Positions 23,586 to 30,770 of a DNA stretch of 41,292 bases are shown piece by piece. This stretch comes from Bacteroidales bacterium (GTDB lineage: Bacteria > Bacteroidota > Bacteroidia > Bacteroidales > P3): positions 1 through 41,292 of the forward strand of contig JAFZDP010000080.1 of the NCBI GenBank assembly GCA_017561155.1, read 5' to 3'. Position numbers and translations under genes: made by a program. The stretch's first letter is position 1. Every line of letters begins with the position of its first letter. Below the pieces are notes generated by a model. The model made no database searches. It was not told where the DNA came from and saw only the letters and a list, made by a program, of their open reading frames with translations.

Positions 23586-23616
23586 TTGGCAAACTCGATA
23601 AAAACTTGTATATTTG
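23586..23616 (+). promoter_or_regulatory. promoter of the wbpM-like gene
   Basis: TTG (23586-23588), 20 bp, TATATTTG (23609-23616) matches the Bacteroidota consensus. It restarts transcription after the repeat field; the leader is about 75 nt. Confidence 0.7.
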
Positions 23617-23695
23617 CAGTGCTTATAATATCTGTTTATTTTTGTAAATAGCAGATATTTAGTTATTTTGTTCAATTAATAAAACTATATATATT

Positions 23696-25615
23696 ATGAA
23701 GAAAGCATTAATATACATTGCAAGACTGCTATATGGACGACGAAATTCAAATTCTTTCCCAAGGGTTTTGATATTATTGTTCGATATTGGTATAGTAATC
23801 GTTTCGTATTTTCTATTGTTGGTTTTGAAAAACTACGACAACTTGGAAACGATTGTTGTAGGAAAAACACTAAAAGAATTGATACCTGTTGTAATTGTAT
23901 ATACTTTAGGTTTTGTGATTAGTAAGTCGTACAAAGGAATGATACGTTATAGTGGATTCCACGATATTGTACGCCTTATCTACATCACAGTGATGGCATT
24001 TGTAGTGCTTTCTGCTGCCAAATTTTTATTGTGCGGACAATTCCCTGTGCTTTTAGATTATTTCCCTACATACATAGGATTGTTGTTTATATGTATGTTC
24101 ACCTTTATGTTACTTATGAGTTCCCGACTTATGGTACGTCGTATCTACAACGAATATCTTCGTCCTCACGCCCGAATTATAAATGTAGTTGTTTACGGTG
24201 CAGGCGATGCAGGACGTATTACACAGAATGCTTTATATAACGATACTAACAATCAGTATACTATCAAAGCATTCTTCGACGATTCTCCAAAGAAAATAGG
24301 CAAATCTATTAATGGTGTACGCGTGCTTAACCCATCTATCCTTACCGTCGATTTTATACAACGCAACAAGATAGATATGATGATATTGGCAATACCAAGC
24401 ATCAGTCTTAAAGAGCGTAAAGATATAATAAATATGGGTGTGGATTTGGGACTTACAGTAAAAAGTATTCCACACATCAACACTTGGATAAATGGCGAAC
24501 TTACTGCCAATCAGATACAAGACGTTAAGATAGAAGACTTGTTGGGACGCGAACCTATCTCGCTTAGCAACAAGAATGTTACCAAAGAGTTGAAGGATAA
24601 AGTGGTGCTGGTGACAGGTGCTGCAGGTAGTATAGGTAGCGAAATATGCCGTCAGGTATTGCACTATTCGCCTAAAAAACTTGTGCTGTTGGACCAGGCA
24701 GAATCTCCAATGTACGATTTGCAGTTTGAACTGAAAAACAACGAACCGTTCAAAAATATGGGTATTCCAATGGAATTTGTGATAGGTAATGTAAAAGACA
24801 AACGCAAGATGAAGGAGGTGTTTGAACGCTACAACCCACAAATCATCTATCACGCTGCTGCATACAAGCACGTGCCTTTGATGGAAGAGTTCCCATACGA
24901 AGCTGTTTATGTTAATGTATTTGGAACCAAGAATGTAGTAGATTTGGCAATAGAATATAAAGCAGAAAAATTTGTTATGGTATCTACCGACAAGGCAGTG
25001 AACCCAACCAACGTTATGGGTGGTACAAAACGCATTGCCGAAATATATGCACAAAGTCGCCAATGTTCTACCACCAAGTTTATTACCACACGTTTTGGAA
25101 ATGTGTTGGGTAGTAATGGTTCGGTTATTCCATTGTTCAAAAAACAATTGGAAAAAGGAGGCCCTCTTACTGTTACTGACCGTAACATTATCCGCTACTT
25201 TATGACTATACCCGAGGCCTGCAGTCTTGTGCTTGAAGCAGGTGCCATAGGCGAAAACAACAATATATTTGTGTTTGATATGGGCAAACCTGTCAAGATA
25301 TACGACTTGGCAAAGAAGATGATTATGTTGTCGCATATGCCTGAGGTAGAGATTGAAATTACAGGTTTAAGACCAGGTGAAAAACTATACGAAGAATTGC
25401 TTGCTACAAAAGAAAATACTATGGAAACAGAAAATCCAAAAATTATGCGGGCAAAGGTAAGAGAATATACCAAAACAGAAGTCGATGCCGAAATAGCAGA
25501 ATTGGAAACTATAATAGACTCTTGCGACGACTATAAGATAGTGGGTAAAATGAAAAATATAGTACCCGAATTTAAGAGCAACAATTCGATATACACTGCA
25601 TTGGACAGACAATAG
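23696..25615 (+). CDS. membrane nucleotide-sugar 4,6-dehydratase (WbpM/CapD/FlaA1 family)
   Basis: A 639-residue inner-membrane protein. Four hydrophobic segments fill roughly residues 22-145, a CoA-binding-like Rossmann domain follows (VVVYGAGDAGRI, about 165-175), and the catalytic short-chain dehydrogenase domain has VTGAAGSIGSEI (G308, G311, G314). The active-site triad uses Met441 and Lys445 in NVMGGTKR; a methionine in place of tyrosine is typical of WbpM-like C4,C6-dehydratases. It would convert UDP-GlcNAc to the 4-keto-6-deoxy sugar used for QuiNAc, FucNAc or bacillosamine-type sugars. No dedicated follow-up reductase or aminotransferase is adjacent. It begins a unit with galE and the wbpD-like gene. 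Confidence 0.88.
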   Translation: MKKALIYIARLLYGRRNSNSFPRVLILLFDIGIVIVSYFLLLVLKNYDNLETIVVGKTLKELIPVVIVYTLGFVISKSYKGMIRYSGFHDIVRLIYITVMAFVVLSAAKFLLCGQFPVLLDYFPTYIGLLFICMFTFMLLMSSRLMVRRIYNEYLRPHARIINVVVYGAGDAGRITQNALYNDTNNQYTIKAFFDDSPKKIGKSINGVRVLNPSILTVDFIQRNKIDMMILAIPSISLKERKDIINMGVDLGLTVKSIPHINTWINGELTANQIQDVKIEDLLGREPISLSNKNVTKELKDKVVLVTGAAGSIGSEICRQVLHYSPKKLVLLDQAESPMYDLQFELKNNEPFKNMGIPMEFVIGNVKDKRKMKEVFERYNPQIIYHAAAYKHVPLMEEFPYEAVYVNVFGTKNVVDLAIEYKAEKFVMVSTDKAVNPTNVMGGTKRIAEIYAQSRQCSTTKFITTRFGNVLGSNGSVIPLFKKQLEKGGPLTVTDRNIIRYFMTIPEACSLVLEAGAIGENNNIFVFDMGKPVKIYDLAKKMIMLSHMPEVEIEITGLRPGEKLYEELLATKENTMETENPKIMRAKVREYTKTEVDAEIAELETIIDSCDDYKIVGKMKNIVPEFKSNNSIYTALDRQ

Positions 25616-25646
25616 TTTTTTTGAGAATAAAATAATATAAACATAA

Positions 25647-25713
25647 ATGGCACACAACGGTAATGCTATGTCGGGGGGAAAAAAGAGAGAATAATGGCAT
25701 TGTGGTTGTGTGC
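25647..25713 (+). promoter_or_regulatory. long hairpin with 15-codon ORF before galE
   Basis: GCACACAAC (25650-25658) pairs with GTTGTGTGC (25705-25713), and GTAATGC (25660-25666) continues the stem with 25697-25703, leaving one mismatch in about 17 pairs. A 15-codon ORF (25647-25694, MAHNGNAMSGGKKRE) starts at the 5' arm and ends in the loop, which contains six G followed by A/G. No T-run of terminator length follows. It looks like a structured intercistronic element. Confidence 0.5.
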
Positions 25714-25735
25714 TGTTTTCTAAAATAGATAGATT

Positions 25736-26767
25736 ATGAATACAAATACCAAACATCGTGTGTTAGTTACAGGCGGAGCAGGTTTTATCGGTTCGCATAC
25801 ATTGGTGGAATTGATAGCTGCAGGTTTCGATGTTGTAGCAGTAGATAATTTCTCCAACAGCGACGATACTTGCCTAAGAGGTGTGGAACAAATAACAGGA
25901 CAAAAAATACCTTTCGAGAATGTAGATTGCTGCGATTTTGCTGCTATGGAAAGTGTGTTTCAACGCTACGATTTTGATTCGATAATCCATTTTGCTGCAT
26001 TCAAAGCAGTAGGCGAATCGGTAGAAATGCCATTGAAATATTATCGCAACAACTTAATGTCTTTTATTAATGTGTTGGAATTGATGAAGAAATACAATCG
26101 CAACAATATAGTATTTTCTTCGTCAGCTACTGTTTACGGAGAAACAGATGTGTTACCCGTAACAGAAGAAACCCCACGAATGCCGGCAATATCGTCGTAT
26201 GGAAACACCAAACAAATATGCGAAGATATATTACGCGACACCGTAGCTTCGTCGTCTGTAAAAGGTATTGCATTGCGTTATTTTAATCCTATCGGAGCAC
26301 ATCCTTCAGCACTTATAGGCGAGTTGCCTCGCGGAGTGCCAAACAATTTGGTACCTTTCATAACACAAACAGCTTCGGGAATAAGAGAGTGTTTGAGTGT
26401 GTTTGGAAACGATTATCCAACCCCCGATGGTTCGTGTATCCGCGACTATATCGATGTGGTAGATTTGGCAAAAGCACACGTTGCTGCTATTACAAGAATG
26501 GTAGAGGGCAAGAATAAACAAAACTACGAAATATTCAACGTGGGTACAGGCAAGGGTACTTCGGTATTGGAATTGGTAGAAATGTTTCAACGTGTAAACA
26601 ATCTAAAACTTAACTACAAGATAGCACCACGCCGTCAAGGTGATGTGGTTTCGATATATGCTGATACATCGTTGGCAAACAATGAATTGGGTTGGAAAGC
26701 TGAACGCTCGCTCGAAGACACATTGGTTTCTGCCTGGAAGTGGGAACAATATATTCGTAGAAAATAA
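25736..26767 (+). CDS. galE: UDP-glucose 4-epimerase
   Basis: A 343-residue extended short-chain dehydrogenase that interconverts UDP-glucose and UDP-galactose, and possibly the N-acetyl forms, with bound NAD+. The NAD motif is VTGGAGFIGSH near the N-terminus, the catalytic pair is Tyr155 and Lys159 (SSYGNTK), and RYFNPIGAHPSALIGE is the standard substrate-loop block. It follows the WbpM-like gene after a structured 120-bp spacer and precedes the WbpD-like gene by 15 bp, so it most likely serves glycan synthesis here, though GalE may also act in general galactose metabolism. Confidence 0.92.
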   Translation: MNTNTKHRVLVTGGAGFIGSHTLVELIAAGFDVVAVDNFSNSDDTCLRGVEQITGQKIPFENVDCCDFAAMESVFQRYDFDSIIHFAAFKAVGESVEMPLKYYRNNLMSFINVLELMKKYNRNNIVFSSSATVYGETDVLPVTEETPRMPAISSYGNTKQICEDILRDTVASSSVKGIALRYFNPIGAHPSALIGELPRGVPNNLVPFITQTASGIRECLSVFGNDYPTPDGSCIRDYIDVVDLAKAHVAAITRMVEGKNKQNYEIFNVGTGKGTSVLELVEMFQRVNNLKLNYKIAPRRQGDVVSIYADTSLANNELGWKAERSLEDTLVSAWKWEQYIRRK

Positions 26768-26782
26768 TATACTTTGTTTGTT

Positions 26783-27364
26783 ATGGAAAAACAAAGCTAC
26801 TTTGCACACGAAACAGCGGTTATCGATGATGGTTGCATTATAGGTGCTGATACCAAGATATGGCATTTTTCGCACATTATGACAGGTTGTATGATAGGCG
26901 AGAGGTGCAATATTGGTCAGAATGTGGTAGTGTCGCCCCAAGTGGTTTTGGGGAATAATGTAAAGGTGCAAAACAATGTATCAATATATACAGGTGTTGT
27001 TTGTGCCGATGACGTGTTTTTAGGCCCTTCCTGCGTATTTACCAACGTTATTAATCCTCGTAGTGCTATCAATCGAAAAAATCAATTTGCGAAGACTTTT
27101 GTGGGTAAAGGAGCTACAATAGGTGCCAATAGTACAATAGTGTGTGGTCATAACATTGGAGAGTATGCCTTTGTGGGAGCAGGTGCTGTAATCACCAAGG
27201 ACATTCCCGACTATGCCTTATATGTAGGAAACCCTGCAAAGCACGCAGGTTGGGTAAGTAGGTGGGGACACAAACTTGCTTTCAACGACGAAGGAATAGC
27301 CGTATGTTTTGAAAGTGGCGAAGTATATAAATTGGAGAATGATAAAGTAATATTTGTAGAATAA
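26783..27364 (+). CDS. wbpD: UDP-GlcNAc(3NH2)A N-acetyltransferase (WbpD-like)
   Basis: A 193-residue left-handed beta-helix acyltransferase. Hexapeptide repeats run through most of it ([62 protein letters not shown]), followed by [15 protein letters not shown], a block typical of WbpD and relatives. It would use acetyl-CoA to acetylate the 3-amino group made by the WbpE-like enzyme and yield UDP-GlcNAc(3NAc)A. Its partner genes lie 6.6 kb upstream across the repeat field. I use the ATG at 26783; a TTG three codons earlier is open but unneeded. A perfect terminator follows. Confidence 0.86.
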   Translation: MEKQSYFAHETAVIDDGCIIGADTKIWHFSHIMTGCMIGERCNIGQNVVVSPQVVLGNNVKVQNNVSIYTGVVCADDVFLGPSCVFTNVINPRSAINRKNQFAKTFVGKGATIGANSTIVCGHNIGEYAFVGAGAVITKDIPDYALYVGNPAKHAGWVSRWGHKLAFNDEGIAVCFESGEVYKLENDKVIFVE

Positions 27365-27369
27365 AAAAT

Positions 27370-27404
27370 AAAAAGAGGTATAACCGAAAATTATACCTCT
27401 TTTT
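27370..27404. terminator. bidirectional terminator
   Basis: A perfect 14-bp stem (27370-27383 with 27391-27404), 7-nt loop and T-run between the wbpD-like gene and the convergent ABC ATPase gene. Confidence 0.88.
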
Positions 27405-27425
27405 TTTATGTTCTATAATTAAAAC

Positions 27426-28340
27426 CTATTTGGAAGTAAGGTCGTGGAAAATCTTTTCTAAGTTGTTTTCGTTCTTTCTGATGGTAAGAACCATCAAATT
27501 ATTATCCACTGCCCATTTGAATATGTTTTCGCGTATGTCGTTGTTTGTTTTTGTTGTTATGGTATAAGAATTCTTGCCGTTGTATATAACGTTTGTAATA
27601 TCTTTCAGATGTTGCTTTATCAAGGCAGTATTTATTTCCTTGTTAAACTCTACAAAATATTGGTTGCTGTTGTTTTGCAACGATTGTAAGTTTTCTGTTT
27701 TGTCGTCAGCTACAATTTTACCCGAGTTTATTATTATAACTCTCGAGCATATAGCTTCAACTTCTTGCATTATGTGGGTCGAAAGCATAACAATTTTTGT
27801 TTCTCCCACTTTTTTTATCAGTTGTCTTATCTCTTCAAGTTGGTTGGGGTCCAATCCTGTTGTAGGTTCGTCAAGTATAAGAACTTTAGGGTCGTGAATA
27901 AGAGCCTGAGCTATACCTACACGTTGGCGGTATCCTTTCGACAGTTGCCCTATTTTCTTGTTGGCCTCCTTGGTTAGTCCTGTTAGTTCTATAATCTCTT
28001 CGACGCGTTGTTTGGTGTTGTTTTTTATTCCGTAGATACCTGCCACGAAAATCAAAAATTCACGAACATACATTTCCAAGTATAGAGGATTGTGTTCGGG
28101 AAGATAACCAATATTTTTTCGTATGTCTAAAGGGTTGTCAAAAATATTGTATCCACAAACATTTACATTTCCCGATGTTGGTGGAATAAAGCAAGTAATG
28201 ATTTTCATCAAAGTGGATTTGCCTGCACCGTTTGGTCCTAACAATCCCACAATTTCACCTTCTTTGATAGAGAAACTTACTTGGTCTAATGCTTTTTGAG
28301 TACCATAAACTTTGGTTATATTTTCAACATTTATCGACAT
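27426..28340 (-). CDS. ABC transporter ATP-binding protein (GldA-like)
   Basis: A 304-residue ABC ATPase. Walker A is GPNGAGKST, the signature is LSKGYRQRVG, and Walker B with the following Glu is VLILDEPTTGLDP. The full-length sequence resembles GldA, the ATPase of the Flavobacterium gliding-associated transporter GldAFG, including the extra C-terminal region after residue 220. No GldF/GldG permease gene is adjacent, so its membrane partner is unknown, and many non-gliding Bacteroidales keep this gene. It is the last of three minus-strand envelope genes, 12 bp after the MCE gene. Confidence 0.83.
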   Translation of the reverse strand: MSINVENITKVYGTQKALDQVSFSIKEGEIVGLLGPNGAGKSTLMKIITCFIPPTSGNVNVCGYNIFDNPLDIRKNIGYLPEHNPLYLEMYVREFLIFVAGIYGIKNNTKQRVEEIIELTGLTKEANKKIGQLSKGYRQRVGIAQALIHDPKVLILDEPTTGLDPNQLEEIRQLIKKVGETKIVMLSTHIMQEVEAICSRVIIINSGKIVADDKTENLQSLQNNSNQYFVEFNKEINTALIKQHLKDITNVIYNGKNSYTITTKTNNDIRENIFKWAVDNNLMVLTIRKNENNLEKIFHDLTSK

Positions 28341-28352
28341 AGAATTTTGAAA

Positions 28353-29300
28353 TTAAAATATTGATATATTTAAGTATCGTTTTGGATTGGTTTTGATGTC
28401 GTTTATCAACGAGTCTAAATTTTGGGTAGAGCGTTCAAGATTTTTGTAAAGGTTGTCGTCGTTGACCAATAATCCCAAATTGCCTTTTCCAACATTTATC
28501 TTGTTCAGCGTGCTAGAAAGCGATGCCAACGAGTTGTTTATATCATTCATGGTAGAAGATATGTTAGAATGAGCCAATGTATCGCTTATATTGGCAATGT
28601 TATCTATTATCGAAGCCAACTTATCGTCGTTTTCTTTGAATGTTTTAGACAGTTTTTCTACGTTTTCTACTATTAGGTGTATCTTCTCTTTTTCTTGACT
28701 GGTTATATTGTCAAGATTGCTTGATAGTGATGCCAAATTTGCCGATAGTTGATTTACATTCACTATCATCGATTTGATTTCTTGTTGTGAATTTTTGTCT
28801 AAAATTTCGTTCACCGAAATTACAACCGAATCTAAGTTGGAGATAATATTTTCAACTTTGTCGGTATATGGGGTGAGCATTTTGCCTATTTCGGAAAACA
28901 TAGAACTTTCTGATTGGGATAACAAGGTATCGTTTCCGGATAGTTCAGTTGGAGAGTTCCCAATAATGATTCGCATAGCTTTCGAACCCAAAATATCAGA
29001 ATTATATACTTCTGCTATAGAGTTTGATGGTATCTTTATGTTGGCAGGAATATCAAAGCTAACCAAGAAATTCTTCATCTGAGAATCCATATATGTTATG
29101 TTGGTTACTTTTCCAACTTTCATACCATTTATAAAAACATAACTAGTAGGTAATAATCCATTTATATCGGTATACTTCGCATAGTACGTATTGTATTTGC
29201 TGAATAGATTTTTACCTTTCAAAAAATTTATACCCCATACCAATATCGCAATGGTTAATACTCCTACAATTCCAATTTTTGTTTCTGTTTTTATTTTCAT
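28353..29300 (-). CDS. MCE (MlaD-type) lipid-transport protein
   Basis: A 315-residue protein with an N-terminal membrane anchor (GIVGVLTIAILVWGINFL) and one MCE domain (about 38-115, including YAKYTDINGLLPTSYVFINGMKVGKVTNI). The long C-terminal region is helical and low in complexity, rich in Ser/Asn/Leu/Asp, probably coiled coil. MCE proteins form hexameric rings that carry lipids between membranes. With the neighbouring ABC ATPase it could form part of an Mla-like lipid transporter, but no MlaE permease gene is in view. The amidase gene lies 52 bp upstream and LptD diverges beyond it, so the local theme is the envelope. Confidence 0.87.
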   Translation of the reverse strand: MKIKTETKIGIVGVLTIAILVWGINFLKGKNLFSKYNTYYAKYTDINGLLPTSYVFINGMKVGKVTNITYMDSQMKNFLVSFDIPANIKIPSNSIAEVYNSDILGSKAMRIIIGNSPTELSGNDTLLSQSESSMFSEIGKMLTPYTDKVENIISNLDSVVISVNEILDKNSQQEIKSMIVNVNQLSANLASLSSNLDNITSQEKEKIHLIVENVEKLSKTFKENDDKLASIIDNIANISDTLAHSNISSTMNDINNSLASLSSTLNKINVGKGNLGLLVNDDNLYKNLERSTQNLDSLINDIKTNPKRYLNISIF

Positions 29301-29352
29301 TATGGTTTGTTTTGATTGTATGCAGACGTAAGTAAACGTCTACATACTATTT

Positions 29353-30648
29353 TTATTTTTGTGAATCAATTATTTTTTTTGCTTCATAGCCTGATATTCT
29401 TTTTCCTTGGTAGAATGTCACTATGAACGCATCTTTAAAGCCTAAGTCTTTTAATTCTTTTGCTATTCTTTTTGCATCTTCAATGTTTGTTTCTCTTCCT
29501 TTTGTATATCTTATTGTTCCGTCTTGTTCGTATGTGTCGTATCCCGAAACACCTTTAAGTGCAGGGTCGCTATCAGGAAGTTTATTTTTAGCTACCAAAA
29601 ATTGTACTCTATATTCAATAACATCTTTTTGTGTTGTTGTGTTTGTATTTTCGGTAGTTTTATTTTTGTCGACATTTTCTGTCTTTGCTACATTTTCAGA
29701 AGCATTATTTTTTTCTGCATCATTTGTCGAATCTATTATTGTCACTTTAACGTCAAGTTTTTCTTGAGTTGTTTTTTCTGTAGTGTTGTTAGTTTTTGGT
29801 TTTGTGGTTTCAGATTGAGATGCAATTGGTTTCTTTTGTCTTTTAGGTGCAGGTATTTCTACCACAGGAGTATTCTCTTCGTAGGCTTTGTATTGTGCAA
29901 ATGCCGAAGCTATACAATAAACGTATTCGTTTTGTCCCTCTTCAGACATCATATATTCTTCTTCTTTTGCGTTGCTGATAAAACCTATTTCGGTAAGTAC
30001 GGCAGGCATAGATGTTTTGTATAAAACGAACAATTCTCCTTGTTTCACGCCTCTGTCGATGGTTTTAATTCTAGAACGATATTCTTTTTGAATGTATTCT
30101 GCAAAGTTTAAACTTTTTTCCAAGAAAGCGTTTTGATACAATGTGAACATAATATAACTTTCCGGAGCATTAGGGTCGAAACCTTGATATTCAGAATTGT
30201 TTTTGTAATCAGCTTCCAACAATATATCTGCATTTTCGATGCGAGCAACTTCCATATTGGCTTTGCTTGTAGAAAGACCCATCACAAATGTTTCTGTTCC
30301 CGAAGGTTCTGTTTTTTTGTGAGAGTTGGCGTGAATAGAGATGAACAAGTCTGCTTTGGCTCTATTTGCCATTTGTGCACGTTCTGCCAAGTCAATATCC
30401 ACATCTGTTTCACGAGTGTAGAGTACTATCACATCTTTGAAGTTTTCTTTTATGATTTCTCCCAATTTTAGGGCTACAGATAATGTAATATCTTTTTCTT
30501 TAGATTTTTTTCCGATGGCACCGGGTTTTTTACCCCCATGTCCGGGGTCAATCATTACAATTTTTACTTTTCCAAGCTCTTTTTTTTGCGAAAAAACACT
30601 TCCTTCTAGTAGAAAAATGGCAATAAATGCAAATATTATTCGTTTCAT
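29353..30648 (-). CDS. N-acetylmuramoyl-L-alanine amidase
   Basis: A 431-residue exported peptidoglycan amidase of the Amidase_3 (AmiC) family, which cuts between MurNAc and L-Ala and typically splits septal wall. Signal peptide: MKRIIFAFIAIFLLEGSVFS. Zinc ligands are His37 (DPGHGG), Glu51 and His105 (SIHANSH), with catalytic Glu220 (LTEIGF). A Thr/Asn/Lys-rich linker (about 275-345) leads to a C-terminal domain of about 80 residues resembling a SPOR-like module. I start it at 30648, where the signal peptide begins; the longer frame to 30717 runs into the promoter. It diverges from lptD. Confidence 0.9.
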   Translation of the reverse strand: MKRIIFAFIAIFLLEGSVFSQKKELGKVKIVMIDPGHGGKKPGAIGKKSKEKDITLSVALKLGEIIKENFKDVIVLYTRETDVDIDLAERAQMANRAKADLFISIHANSHKKTEPSGTETFVMGLSTSKANMEVARIENADILLEADYKNNSEYQGFDPNAPESYIMFTLYQNAFLEKSLNFAEYIQKEYRSRIKTIDRGVKQGELFVLYKTSMPAVLTEIGFISNAKEEEYMMSEEGQNEYVYCIASAFAQYKAYEENTPVVEIPAPKRQKKPIASQSETTKPKTNNTTEKTTQEKLDVKVTIIDSTNDAEKNNASENVAKTENVDKNKTTENTNTTTQKDVIEYRVQFLVAKNKLPDSDPALKGVSGYDTYEQDGTIRYTKGRETNIEDAKRIAKELKDLGFKDAFIVTFYQGKRISGYEAKKIIDSQK

Positions 30649-30670
30649 ATTCAGTAAAATATATTTTTTA

Positions 30671-30702
30671 TTTAGAAAATTGCGATAATAATCATATTTT
30701 TG
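30671..30702 (+). promoter_or_regulatory. lptD promoter
   Basis: TTTAG (30671-30675), 19 bp, TATTTTTG (30695-30702). Transcription would start near 30710, which rules out a start codon at 30627. Confidence 0.55.
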
Positions 30703-30714
30703 CAAATTCAAATG

Positions 30715-30747
30715 CAAAGATACATTTTAATTTTTATATATTGCAAA
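30715..30747 (-). promoter_or_regulatory. amidase promoter
   Basis: On the minus strand TTTG (30744-30747), 21 bp, TATCTTTG (30715-30722). It lies within a few bases of the opposing lptD promoter. Confidence 0.6.
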
Positions 30748-30770
30748 CGAAACGATTTATAAAGTACATA

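Noticed and set aside
20134-23695. Insertion sequence or integrated element
   Set aside because: No transposase or integrase frame, no clear terminal inverted repeats with a target duplication. A dispersed non-autonomous element remains possible.
24233-25336. A 367-codon open frame on the minus strand
   Set aside because: It is the antisense of the wbpM-like gene, with Cys/His/Tyr/Phe-rich, domain-free sequence. The plus-strand gene has full catalytic motifs.
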